Shown here: in pieces, positions 1 to 8,946 of the stretch
Layout: each line of letters starts with the position of its first letter
Numbering within the stretch: the first letter of the stretch is position 1
Assembly (NCBI GenBank): GCA_007123715.1
Contig: SKKO01000184.1
Coordinates: forward strand, 1 to 37,344
Origin: Balneolaceae bacterium
GTDB lineage: Bacteria > Bacteroidota > Rhodothermia > Balneolales > Balneolaceae
Length of the DNA: 37,344 nt
Direction of reading: 5' to 3'
Program-made: the position numbers and the translations under genes
The notes under the pieces: generated by a model
What the model was told of the DNA's origin: nothing
What the model saw: the letters and a program-made list of their open reading frames with translations, nothing else
Database searches by the model: none

Positions 1-2497
1 GAAGTATTTCTGCCGCGATCTCGTTCATGGCATCAATTCCGTCACCTATTGTATAGCCTGGCGCCAGCCCCGCAGAAATAGTTGCCGCATTGAAGCGGTT
101 GAAACGGAAAAGCTGTGGCGGTGCACTTGTCTCGGTAATCGTTACAAGATTATCTATCTGAATCAAATCACCATTTGAGTTTCTCACGTAGATGGTTCGC
201 AGGTCAACCGGCTCATTGCGAAATTGACGCTCCATCTGGCCGATAATATCATACTGCTTACCATCCATAATAAACAAGCCAAAACGGTTGCCTGAAAGGG
301 ACAATTGCAGTGTTTGGGCAATGTCGCGCACCGAAACACCAAGCACACGTGCGCGGTCGCGATCGATAGTGATTTGCAGTTCCGGCTGATTAAATTTCAG
401 GTTTATATCCACCACAGTGAAAACCGGATGGCTGTTGGCAGCATCCATAAATTGGGGAATAACATCTTCGAGCTCTTCGAGTGTCTGAGCCTGAAGTACA
501 TATTGTACCGGCAATCCTCCTCTCCTGTCACCAATAGACTGCGGCTGGGTGACGAATGATCTCGCACCTGTTAGGTTGGTAAGAAAAGGTCCCAGATCAC
601 TGGCTATTTCCTGCTGGGATCTGTTCCGTTCACTTCGGTCTGTGAGCATCATAAACCCAAAAGCGGAGTTAACCGAACCTGCTGCTCCGAACCCGGGAGA
701 GGTTACGGTGTTAATCGCGAGCAGTTCCGGAACATTATCCTGAACCGTTTCAATCATTTGATCTACGTAACTGTCCATATACTCAAAGGTAGCTCCTTCC
801 GGCGCTGATGCCACGATACGCATTTGTCCGCGGTCTTCGAGCGGGGCAAGTTCCTGCTGAATATTTGTATAAAGGAATACAATAAACACACCTGTCAGGG
901 CCATAATAACAAAAGCAACCCATCGCACTTTCATGAACGATTCGAGGCTATCCTTGTACAGATTATTGAGCCAGTTGAAGAACGGTTCTGTCATCAAATA
1001 GAACCTGTTTTTCTCTGCTCCTTTCGACAGTATTTTTGTAGCAAGCATCGGGGTTAGTGTGAGAGCTACAAATGAAGAAATAATTACGGCACCTGCAATC
1101 ACTACTCCGAACTCTCTGAAAAGCCTTCCGGTTTGTCCGCCAAGAAATAGAATAGGGAGGAAAACAGAAACGAGTGCAAGCGAAGTGGCTACTACAGCAA
1201 AGAATATTTCCTTTGAACCCAAAATACCGGCTTCAATGGCAGGCAATCCCTGCTCCATTTTGGCATAAATATTCTCAAGTACCACAATGGCATCATCCAC
1301 TACCAGCCCGATTGCCAATACGATTGCAAGCATGGTAAGCACATTGATTGAAAAACCGGCTACATACATGATAAAGAATGCGCCAATCAGTGCAATCGGT
1401 ATTACAATGATTGGAATAAGTGTAGAGCGCCAGTCCCTCAGAAACAGAAAGATCACCATAATTACAAGGGCGAGGGCAATAAATACAGTCTGCTTCACTT
1501 CATTCACAGAGTCCCTGATATATTCAGTGGTATTGAAACCAATGGCCAGCTCAATATCTTCCGGAAGGTTTTGCTCAATACGCTGAACACGGTTAAAAAA
1601 TTCTTCGGCAATTTCAAGCTGATTTGTTCCCGGCTGGGGAATGGCCACAACACCTACCATCGGAACGCCATTGCGCTTCAAAATTGTCCGCATATTTTGT
1701 GCTTCGAGTTCGGCAAATCCGATGTCCTGGAATCGAATCTTTCGTCCGTTTTCCTCTCTGATTATCAGATTGTTAAAATCTTCGCGGGTGGTGAGGCGGC
1801 CCATGGTGCGAACCGACAGTTCGGTTACCATTCCCTCAATACGGCCCGACGGCAACTCCACATTTTCACGGCTTAATGCTGTTTGAATATCCAGCGGCGT
1901 AACGCCATATGCCGCGAGTTTTAATGGATCCATCCAGAGACGCATGGAGTAACGTTTCGCTCCCCAAACATTAATCTCACTCACTCCGGGAATGGTTTGC
2001 AGCTGTTCTTTGAATGTGTTTTCAGCAATTGCCGAAAGATCGAGTAAATCGCGGCGATTGCTATTAACATTCAAAAATATAATGGGGCTTGAATCAGCAT
2101 CCGCTTTACGGACTACGGGAGGATCGGCATCGGGAGGTAAATTACGCTGTGCCCGGGCAACCTGATCACGCACATCGTTCGCTCCGGCCTCAATATCCAC
2201 ATCAAGATTAAATTCAACCGTAACGGTACTCTGGCCCTGGCGGCTTACCGATGTCAATGTCCGGATTCCAGCTACACTGTTTATGGCTTCCTCGATCGGT
2301 TCGGTGATCTGAGTTTCTATCACGTCAGCATTTGCACCCACATAGGTAGTGGATACTGTGACAATTGGGGGATCTACAGAAGGATATTCACGAACTCCAA
2401 GGTAGAAGAAGGAGATAACACCAAAAAGCACTATCACGATCGACATGACCGATGCCAGCACCGGCCGCCTGATACTTAATGAAGAAATTCGGCTCAT
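1..2497 (-). CDS. RND efflux permease (HAE1/AcrB type), C-terminus beyond window
   Basis: This is the inner-membrane permease of a tripartite proton-driven efflux pump. The reading frame runs without a stop from the ATG at 2497 to the window edge, giving about 832 codons of an expected 1000-1050. It begins MSRISSLSIRRPVLASVMSI, the usual cytoplasmic tail and first membrane helix, followed by the porter domain with the family pattern REYPSVDPP. The acidic pair in GLVVDDAIVVLEN, about residue 405, is the proton-relay motif of membrane helix 4. The ATG overlaps the stop of the upstream adaptor gene as ATGA, so the two are translationally coupled. Substrates cannot be told from sequence. An outer-membrane TolC-type partner is not in the window and may lie beyond the left edge. 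Confidence 0.93.
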   Translation of the reverse strand, partial: MSRISSLSIRRPVLASVMSIVIVLFGVISFFYLGVREYPSVDPPIVTVSTTYVGANADVIETQITEPIEEAINSVAGIRTLTSVSRQGQSTVTVEFNLDVDIEAGANDVRDQVARAQRNLPPDADPPVVRKADADSSPIIFLNVNSNRRDLLDLSAIAENTFKEQLQTIPGVSEINVWGAKRYSMRLWMDPLKLAAYGVTPLDIQTALSRENVELPSGRIEGMVTELSVRTMGRLTTREDFNNLIIREENGRKIRFQDIGFAELEAQNMRTILKRNGVPMVGVVAIPQPGTNQLEIAEEFFNRVQRIEQNLPEDIELAIGFNTTEYIRDSVNEVKQTVFIALALVIMVIFLFLRDWRSTLIPIIVIPIALIGAFFIMYVAGFSINVLTMLAIVLAIGLVVDDAIVVLENIYAKMEQGLPAIEAGILGSKEIFFAVVATSLALVSVFLPILFLGGQTGRLFREFGVVIAGAVIISSFVALTLTPMLATKILSKGAEKNRFYLMTEPFFNWLNNLYKDSLESFMKVRWVAFVIMALTGVFIVFLYTNIQQELAPLEDRGQMRIVASAPEGATFEYMDSYVDQMIETVQDNVPELLAINTVTSPGFGAAGSVNSAFGFMMLTDRSERNRSQQEIASDLGPFLTNLTGARSFVTQPQSIGDRRGGLPVQYVLQAQTLEELEDVIPQFMDAANSHPVFTVVDINLKFNQPELQITIDRDRARVLGVSVRDIAQTLQLSLSGNRFGLFIMDGKQYDIIGQMERQFRNEPVDLRTIYVRNSNGDLIQIDNLVTITETSAPPQLFRFNRFNAATISAGLAPGYTIGDGIDAMNEIAAEIL

Positions 2498-3573
2498 ATT
2501 TCAGAAGATTTATGGAGTTCGCTGATTTCCACTTCCATTCCCGGCCTTACCTGGAGAAGCCCTGTGGTTAGTACAAGATCTCCCCTTTCCACACCGGCCA
2601 CAACCTGAACCTTTTCACTGGTTCGTATTCCTGTCTGAATCCTGGCTTCCTCAACTCTGCCATCCCTCAAAACAAAGAGTTTTTGGGCATTCAGCTCCGG
2701 AATCACGGCTATCGCAGGCACCATGAGCGCGTTGTCGATCTCCTCCATGATCAATGTAATTGTTGCAAAAGCTCCGGGAAAAAGCAGGTTTTCGGGATTT
2801 GTACTTAAAGCACGGATCTGCAAGGTTCTTGTCTGGGTATCAATTCTCGGCTCAATGGCATATACCTCGCCGGTAAAGGTGGAATCAACACCCTGTACCG
2901 AAAATAAGATTCGGTCATTTATAGCAACCCTGGTGAGATACCTTTCAGGTATGGAAAAATCGATTTTGATGGGATCAACTTCCTGCAGTGATGCAATTCT
3001 TGTAGCCGGTGTGATGTATGAACCCTCGCTTACATATTTCAGCCCAACGATACCTGAGAAGGGGGCCCTGATTTCGGTTCTGTCAATCTGTGCATCAATC
3101 AGCCGGGCTTCGGCACGCAACACATTTAGCTCGTTCAGGGTAGCATCATAATCATCCTGGCTAATCCCGCCTCTCTCAAGCAGCCTGCGCTGGCGCTCTT
3201 CACGCTGTTCGGCGAGGTTTAGCCGAAATTCAGCACGCTGCTTTTGAGCTTGCAGCTCACTATCGTTAATCTTTACAAGCAGCCGCCCTTTTGCAACTCT
3301 CCTTCCTTCATCAAAATGGATTCCTGTGATGATTCCCGATGCTTCGGAACTCAACTCAACCACTTCGTTTGCCTCAACTGTTCCGCTCGAGAATATCCGG
3401 TCTTCGATGGTCTCATATTCCATTTCAACAACATCAACTTTAAGTAAAGTGCGGGCTGGAGTATTCTGATTTTGCGACTCAGACGGAGAGCTTAAAAGAG
3501 GCTTGATTTTCGGGTAAGCTAATCCGCCAAAAATCAGTATAATTATCGTTATGGTAACAATTCGTTTTGTCAA
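2494..3573 (-). CDS. RND efflux periplasmic adaptor (membrane fusion protein)
   Basis: This 359-aa adaptor bridges the RND permease to an outer-membrane channel. It has an N-terminal membrane anchor (VTITIIILIFGGLAYP). A biotinyl-lipoyl-like half follows (EASGIITGIHFDEGRRVAKG, about residues 80-100), then a coiled-coil hairpin rich in Q, E and R (about 105-160). The second lipoyl half contains TEIRAPFSGIVG, and beta-barrel and membrane-proximal domains complete the protein. The only standard start near the proper N-terminus is TTG at 3573, preceded by GGA six bases upstream. The next Met is around residue 51, inside the mature protein, so TTG is chosen. The stop overlaps the permease ATG. No regulator gene is adjacent. 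Confidence 0.92.
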   Translation of the reverse strand: MTKRIVTITIIILIFGGLAYPKIKPLLSSPSESQNQNTPARTLLKVDVVEMEYETIEDRIFSSGTVEANEVVELSSEASGIITGIHFDEGRRVAKGRLLVKINDSELQAQKQRAEFRLNLAEQREERQRRLLERGGISQDDYDATLNELNVLRAEARLIDAQIDRTEIRAPFSGIVGLKYVSEGSYITPATRIASLQEVDPIKIDFSIPERYLTRVAINDRILFSVQGVDSTFTGEVYAIEPRIDTQTRTLQIRALSTNPENLLFPGAFATITLIMEEIDNALMVPAIAVIPELNAQKLFVLRDGRVEEARIQTGIRTSEKVQVVAGVERGDLVLTTGLLQVRPGMEVEISELHKSSEI

Positions 3574-3761
3574 TGCATCCGGATTTGCAGTTTTAATTTA
3601 TTTACGTAATTCGTTTAACGTACAAATGTAAGAGTTAGTTCTCTTCGATGGCACCCGTCATTGTAAAATGTTGTTGCAAAATTTGTTCGGGTGAAATGAC
3701 CACACAAAATGTTTCATTTGTTTGCTTAGACGAAAATTTATCAACAGAGTTTGAATATTCC

Positions 3762-3792
3762 CAAAAAAAAAGGCGATGGAACTCCACCGCCT
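3762..3792 (-). terminator. Intrinsic terminator downstream of trxA
   Basis: Read on the minus strand, AGGCGGTGGA and TCCATCGCCT form a 10-bp stem (one G-T wobble) with a 2-nt loop. It is followed immediately by a run of eight or more T. It lies 24 nt past the trxA stop codon and also separates trxA from the RND adaptor gene. Confidence 0.9.
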
Positions 3793-3815
3793 CTAACATA
3801 TAAAAGCTGATTGAA

Positions 3816-4142
3816 TTACGCCAGTTGAGCGTCTAATTGCTTTTTGATGTGTACTTTGGGTACTGCACCGATAATCTGGTCTACAACTTCACCGTTTTTG
3901 AAAATAAGAAGTGCAGGTATACTGCGAATGCCATACTTCACGGAAATTTCGGGATTATGGTCAACATTTACTTTTCCCACTTTGGCTTTACCTTCATACT
4001 CACCGGCAAGTTCGTCTACAACAGGGCCTACCATTCTGCACGGCCCACACCACTCCGCCCAAAAATCGACTAGTACCGGTTTATCTGAATTCTCTACTTC
4101 TTCTGAAAAATTGCTGTCTGTTAATTCTAATGGTTTACTCAT
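3816..4142 (-). CDS. trxA: Thioredoxin
   Basis: This is a cytoplasmic thiol-disulfide reductant of 108 aa, the standard thioredoxin length. The redox centre is WCGPC with Cys32 and Cys35. It is preceded by VLVDFWAE, with the conserved buried Asp26, and followed by the cis-proline segment [10 protein letters not shown]. It is monocistronic: a terminator follows it, and a 261-bp gap containing a possible promoter separates it from dnaE. There is no signal peptide, so it is the cytosolic form. Confidence 0.97.
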   Translation of the reverse strand: MSKPLELTDSNFSEEVENSDKPVLVDFWAEWCGPCRMVGPVVDELAGEYEGKAKVGKVNVDHNPEISVKYGIRSIPALLIFKNGEVVDQIIGAVPKVHIKKQLDAQLA

Positions 4143-4178
4143 TCTGTTCTCATTTGGTTTTATTTACAATAAGTTCTC

Positions 4179-4210
4179 CTTTTATTCTCTAAGATACATA
4201 TATCATTTAA
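4179..4210 (-). promoter_or_regulatory. Possible trxA promoter
   Basis: Upstream of trxA on the minus strand, TTG is followed after 18 nt by TATCTTAG. This is one mismatch from the Bacteroidota sigma-A -7 element TAnnTTTG, at about the usual spacing. AAAGGAGAAC lies further downstream, before the ATG. The call rests on pattern match only. Confidence 0.3.
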
Positions 4211-4266
4211 TTATCAATATCATTGCCGATGATTATGAATTTTTCACAAAAGTGTCACAAATCTAA

Positions 4267-4341
4267 TCAATAACCTTCTCTCGGGTTTTTTTTTGGCGGC
4301 CCTACCTCTCCGTCAGCTAAAGCATACGGCAACTGTTTCAT
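4267..4341 (-). CDS. Possible 24-aa small ORF between dnaE and trxA
   Basis: An ATG at 4341 opens a 24-codon frame starting MKQLPYALADGEVG and ending NPREGY, stopping at TGA 4267. A GGAG lies about 12 nt upstream, a little far for a good ribosome site. I do not recognise the peptide. It could be a real small protein, a leader peptide for trxA, or chance. Confidence 0.2.
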   Translation of the reverse strand: MKQLPYALADGEVGPPKKNPREGY

Positions 4342-4396
4342 TTACAGTTTGTCTCCGATTCGGCACGACCCGGGCTATTATGACCCGGACATAAAG

Positions 4397-4421
4397 AATC
4401 AGCCTACATTACGGGCTGATT
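4397..4421 (-). terminator. Hairpin overlapping the dnaE stop codon, possible terminator
   Basis: On the minus strand, AATCAGCC and GGCTGATT form a perfect 8-bp stem with a 9-nt loop that contains the last codons and the TAG of dnaE. The sequence after it (CTTTATG) is only mildly T-rich. A second short stem (CCGGG/CCCGG) lies at 4370-4388. Termination is plausible but not as clear as for trxA. Confidence 0.35.
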
Positions 4422-7400
4422 GCTTCTGTTTAATTTAACCGCATCTTTTCCAACCACTTCATGCAGTCCGCGAAGTAGTTCATTGTTCGGTTCAACAACA
4501 AATTTTCTCACGTTCATCCGAATCGGTTTTTTCTGATAGGCCGATTTTATTTCAAATTTAACAGGCGTTTCACCTTTATGCAGGCTGAAAAGTGATGCCA
4601 TCTGGCTTAGGTCTTCTTTTGAAATCTCCCCGGTTTTCAGTTTAATTTTAAGCTCAAGCTGGGTTTGATACTTCTCACGCAAGTTTTCAACTCTTTCAAG
4701 GCTGTTTGCTATAATTTTCGGCGATCCATCTTTTTTTGATATGGATCCATCGAGCAATATGATGGTATCGACCGCCACTAGCCCCTGGTGGCGGTCGTAC
4801 ACATCATTAAAAATGAGTGTTTCCACACTTCCCTTTAGGTCTTCAACCTGAATAAATGCCATAGGCCTTCCCTTGCGGTCGGTAATACGTTTAACCGATG
4901 TTATGATTCCGATTATTTTTACAGAGTCTCTTTCGTTAAGACCGGAAAGAACCTCTTCAGCCAGGCTGTGGCTGGCAAAAAGACGGGTATCAACTTTATA
5001 TTTATCAAGGGGATGGCCGCTCAGATAAAATCCGATCAGTTCACGTTCTTTGTTCAGCCGTTCAATATTCGTCCATGGGGGACAATCGCGCAGCTTTGGC
5101 TCATTTAACATACCGCCTCCGCTTCCACTGCCGCCAAACAGGCTCACCTGGTTCAGCCGCTCTTCTTCCTGTTTTCGCTGGGCATAACTCAGTACATCTT
5201 CAATGCTGGCCAGAAGCTGTGCCCGGTTTTGATGAAGTGTATCGAACGCACCGGCCTGTGCAAGGCTTTCGATTGTTTTTTTGTTGCAGACCCGCGTATC
5301 AATCCGTGAAGAAAAATCAAAGATACTGCGAAACAGCCCTTTTTCGCTCCGCTCTATTACAATCTGGTCGATAGCAATCGACCCTACCCCCTTAATGGCC
5401 GACATTCCGTACTGAACCCTCCCTTCTTTGGCGATAAACCTGCCCTCTGCCGAGTTGATGCTGGGCGGATCTACAGGAATGCCGATTCGCTGACACTCCT
5501 CAATAAAAAAGCTCACCTTTTTAATATCATTCATATTGTGGCTGAGTACCGCAGCCATATACTCGGCCGTATAATTTGCCTTGAAGTACATGGTTTGATA
5601 AGCAACCACCGAGTAGGCCGCTGAATGCGATTTATTGAAACCATACCCGGCAAACATGGCCATCTTGTCGAACACCTGTTTTGCAGTATCCTTGTCGTAC
5701 CCTTTTTCCACAGCCTGACTGATAAACTTCTCTTCCTCCGGAGGCAACAGTTCAGGCTGCTTTTTACCCATGATTCGCCGAAGCACATCCGCTTCACCAA
5801 GGGTATAGCCTCCCATCCGCTGGGCCACCATCATGATCTGTTCCTGGTAAATCATGATGCCATACGTCGGTTTGAGAATATCGAGAAGGTCGTCATGATC
5901 GTAAATCACCTCCTCTTCGCCATGCTTGCGCCGGATGTAGTCGGGTATGAACTGCATCGGGCCCGGTCGGTATAGCGCGTTCATCGCAATCAGATCGTTG
6001 ATACTTGTGGGCTTGAGCTGCTTCAGGTATTTTCGCATTCCATCCGACTCAAACTGGAAAATCCCAACCGTTGCACCTTTCTGAAACATCTCGAATGTTG
6101 GCTTATCATCCAGAAGTATATCATCGAGGATATATTCTTTACCATGGTTCTCTTTCACGTACTGAATAGCCGTTTTCAGGATCGAGAGTGTTTTAAGGCC
6201 GAGAAAGTCCATCTTCAGCATACCGGCATCTTCAATCACCTTGCCGTCGAACTGGGTTACGTAGAGGTCGGCATCTTTGGCAGTCGCGATCGGGATGAAC
6301 CTGGTGAGTTTATCGGGTGCAATGATGATACCTGCAGCATGAATGCCGGTATTCCGTACCGACCCTTCCAGGGTTTCAGCCATCCGAAGTGTTTGCCCCT
6401 CAAGACGGTCGTCCTGCTCTTTCAGATCCCTCAGTTCTTTTACTCCTTTAAATGAATCCTCCAGTGAAATACCGATTGTATCGGGAACCAGCTTGGCGAT
6501 TCGGTCGGCATCAGCTAAGGGAAGGTCGAGTACCCGGGCAACATCGCGCACCGAAGAGCGCGCGGCCATAGTTCCGAACGTTATGATATGAGCCACCTGG
6601 TCGCGGCCATATTTATCAACCACGTATTCAATCACCCGCTGGCGGCCGTCGTCATCAAAGTCGATATCGATATCAGGCATGGATACCCGCTCGGGATTCA
6701 GAAAGCGCTCAAAAAGAAGGTCGTATTCCAGCGGGTCAATGTTGGTGATTCCCGTACAGTAAGCTACCACCGATCCTGCTGCGGAACCACGTCCCGGCCC
6801 AACGTACACCCCCATCTCTTTGGCCGCCGCTATAAAATCCTGCACAATCAGAAAATAACCGGCAAACTCCATCTCTTTGATGATATTGAGCTCGTGGTTA
6901 ATACGGTCAATCACTTCATCACTTACCTGCCTGTACTTCTCCTTGGCTCCCTCAAGTGTGAGGTGGCGCAGGTAGTCATCTTCCGTTTTGAACCCTTCCG
7001 GCAGCTCAAAGTTGGGAAGAATTACGTTACGCTTCAGTTTTACCGGCTCAATTTTTTCAAGGATTTCGGCCGTGTTGGAGATCGCATCGGGGAGATCGGC
7101 GAACAGCGCCTTCATCTCTTCCTGCGTTTTAAAGTAAAATTCATTATTCGGAAAACCGAAACGGCGGTCACGACCCTTGCCGATGGGTGTGGAAATCAGG
7201 TCGTTATTTTCGATGCAAAGCAGGGCGTCATGTGCTTTGGCATCCGCTTTATCCAGGTAAAAGGTATTGTTGGTTGCAATGATTTTGATGCCGTATTTTT
7301 TCGCCAATTTCAGCAGCACGCTGTTCACACGTTCTTCTTCCTCAAGTCCGTGACGCATCAGTTCGATGTAGAGGTCATCACCAAACAGGCCATGCCACCA

Positions 7401-8630
7401 TTTCAGTGCCTCTTCGGCGGCAGCTTCCCCGCGGTTCAGGATCAGGTCGGGCACTTCGCCCAGTATTCCGCCTGTAGTGGCAATCAGCCCTTCCTTGTAT
7501 TTCTCTACAAGATCGCGGTCAATACGCGGAAATTTGTAGTAGTAACCCTCGATAAAGCCAAGTGAGCACATTTCGGCGATATTTTCATACCCCTTACGGT
7601 TTTTCACGAGGAAAACCTGCTGGTACCGCTTGTCTTTCATGTCGCGGGTAAAGCGCTTCTGGTGACGGTCATCCACGAAGTAGGCTTCCAGCCCGATAAC
7701 CGGTTTAATGTCTGCTTCTTCAGCCGCTTTCACAAAATGGAATATACCGTACATGTTTCCGAGATCGGTAAGTGCTACTGCCGGCATACCATCCTCTTTG
7801 GCTTTTTTCACCAGTGCTTTTACGTCTGACGCGGCCTGCAGAACCGAATATTTTGAATGATTGTGCAGGTGTACAAATGCCGAATCTACTTTAGCAGCCC
7901 CATTCTCCTTTGGCAGATCAATCAAAACAGTGGATCTGGTATCCTCGCCGGTTACACCTCTGCTACGCAGGTCTTTCACCCTTGGCATGTAGTGCCCGGT
8001 ATCAATCAGACTAGCCGCATTCCGGTTCATTTCACCCGGTTTTGCCGGAAGGTGCGGGTTTATTACACCTATTCGTACCAGTTCGAGAAACGCACGCGCA
8101 GTAGCATCCACATCAGCGGCAGCGTTATGTGCTTCCTCAAAACCGATTTGAAACAGTTTGTCATGAAGCTCTCCGAGGGTGGGCCATTTGTATTTGCCGC
8201 GACCGCCCGGAAGTGCGCAGTATTCGGTAGACTCATCCTTGGTATCGATGGATATTATACCTGCCAGCGGGTTTTTCCGCCCCATCCGCAGGTACTCCGA
8301 ACCCATAATATTAAGGTCGAACTCCAGATTGTGGCCGACTAAAAAGGTGCAGCGATTCAGATCCTTGCTGAAGGCATCCATCACATCCGCAAGCGGGATA
8401 CCCTCGCGGTGCGCGCGTTCGGTGGAGATGCCGTGCACTTTCTCGGAGTTATAGGGAATGGTAAATCCGTCGGGTTTTACGATATGGCTGCCGGCTGAAA
8501 GCAGTTTACCGGTTTCATCGTGTAGCTGCCAGGCAAGCTGCACACAGCGCGGCCAGTTGTCAAAATCGGTGAGCGGAGCTGCATAATTTTGGGGAAGGCC
8601 GGTGGTTTCTGTGTCGAAAATAAGGTACAT
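4404..8630 (-). CDS. dnaE: DNA polymerase III alpha subunit with N-terminal DnaQ-like proofreading exonuclease
   Basis: This is the replicative polymerase catalytic subunit, 1408 aa against about 1160 in E. coli; most of the excess is an N-terminal exonuclease. Residues 1-185 are a DEDDh 3'-5' exonuclease: Exo I DTETTG (D6, E8), Exo II HNLEFD (D105) and Exo III HNAAADVD (H168, D173). A linker leads to the PHP domain (about 251-460), which keeps HLHNH (254-258) and GLEAY. It has L290, Q337, G388, N455 and F457 where metal-active bacterial PHP domains usually carry His, His, Cys, Asp and His. The polymerase core follows, with GPGRGSAAGS (612-621) and the catalytic aspartates in PDIDIDFDD (D653, D655). 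A C-terminal OB fold includes KIIGIITSVKRI. It lacks the PolC arrangement, in which the exonuclease sits inside the PHP domain. The start is the ATG at 8630, directly before the exonuclease motif. Confidence 0.96.
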   Translation of the reverse strand: MYLIFDTETTGLPQNYAAPLTDFDNWPRCVQLAWQLHDETGKLLSAGSHIVKPDGFTIPYNSEKVHGISTERAHREGIPLADVMDAFSKDLNRCTFLVGHNLEFDLNIMGSEYLRMGRKNPLAGIISIDTKDESTEYCALPGGRGKYKWPTLGELHDKLFQIGFEEAHNAAADVDATARAFLELVRIGVINPHLPAKPGEMNRNAASLIDTGHYMPRVKDLRSRGVTGEDTRSTVLIDLPKENGAAKVDSAFVHLHNHSKYSVLQAASDVKALVKKAKEDGMPAVALTDLGNMYGIFHFVKAAEEADIKPVIGLEAYFVDDRHQKRFTRDMKDKRYQQVFLVKNRKGYENIAEMCSLGFIEGYYYKFPRIDRDLVEKYKEGLIATTGGILGEVPDLILNRGEAAAEEALKWWHGLFGDDLYIELMRHGLEEEERVNSVLLKLAKKYGIKIIATNNTFYLDKADAKAHDALLCIENNDLISTPIGKGRDRRFGFPNNEFYFKTQEEMKALFADLPDAISNTAEILEKIEPVKLKRNVILPNFELPEGFKTEDDYLRHLTLEGAKEKYRQVSDEVIDRINHELNIIKEMEFAGYFLIVQDFIAAAKEMGVYVGPGRGSAAGSVVAYCTGITNIDPLEYDLLFERFLNPERVSMPDIDIDFDDDGRQRVIEYVVDKYGRDQVAHIITFGTMAARSSVRDVARVLDLPLADADRIAKLVPDTIGISLEDSFKGVKELRDLKEQDDRLEGQTLRMAETLEGSVRNTGIHAAGIIIAPDKLTRFIPIATAKDADLYVTQFDGKVIEDAGMLKMDFLGLKTLSILKTAIQYVKENHGKEYILDDILLDDKPTFEMFQKGATVGIFQFESDGMRKYLKQLKPTSINDLIAMNALYRPGPMQFIPDYIRRKHGEEEVIYDHDDLLDILKPTYGIMIYQEQIMMVAQRMGGYTLGEADVLRRIMGKKQPELLPPEEEKFISQAVEKGYDKDTAKQVFDKMAMFAGYGFNKSHSAAYSVVAYQTMYFKANYTAEYMAAVLSHNMNDIKKVSFFIEECQRIGIPVDPPSINSAEGRFIAKEGRVQYGMSAIKGVGSIAIDQIVIERSEKGLFRSIFDFSSRIDTRVCNKKTIESLAQAGAFDTLHQNRAQLLASIEDVLSYAQRKQEEERLNQVSLFGGSGSGGGMLNEPKLRDCPPWTNIERLNKERELIGFYLSGHPLDKYKVDTRLFASHSLAEEVLSGLNERDSVKIIGIITSVKRITDRKGRPMAFIQVEDLKGSVETLIFNDVYDRHQGLVAVDTIILLDGSISKKDGSPKIIANSLERVENLREKYQTQLELKIKLKTGEISKEDLSQMASLFSLHKGETPVKFEIKSAYQKKPIRMNVRKFVVEPNNELLRGLHEVVGKDAVKLNRSNQPVM

Positions 8631-8715
8631 GAAGCGGGTCTTGACTGAGTTTGGATTGCCGGTTGCACAATGTGCGTAATATACTAACCCGGGCTTGAAA
8701 ATGAGAGGGGAATTT

Positions 8716-8865
8716 CACGCAACGACGCAATGACGCAACGAGGCAAAGGTGAGTATGACGCAAAGGCGCAAAGGTGAGTATGACGCAAAGGCGCAAAGGT
8801 GTAACGACGCAAAGGTGAGTATGACGCAAAGGCGCAAAGGTGAGTACGACGCAAAGGTGAGTATG
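8716..8865. repeat. Octamer-type tandem repeat upstream of dnaE
   Basis: The 316-bp gap 8631-8946 has no credible gene. Its centre is a degenerate tandem array. The first part is built of 8-bp units CACGCAAC, GACGCAAT, GACGCAAC and GAGGCAAA. It then passes into a roughly 25-bp compound unit (TGACGCAAAGGCGCAAAG plus GTGAGTA) present at 8756, 8781 (diverged) and 8822, with a shortened copy from 8847. The repeat is open in several frames, so the short frames that cross it are artefacts. Confidence 0.85.
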
Positions 8866-8946
8866 GGCTGCCAGAGTGTGATCGGCAGTGAGCTCATGTT
8901 ACAAAGGAATCCCAATTTTGCAGAGCCGGGGCACATGCCAGGTTGT

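Noticed and set aside
6588-7565. 325-codon + strand frame
   Set aside because: It lies wholly antisense to the conserved PHP and polymerase region of dnaE, and its translation has no recognisable domain.
8716-8865. CRISPR array
   Set aside because: The units are 8-25 bp, contiguous and degenerate, with no unique spacers and no cas genes.
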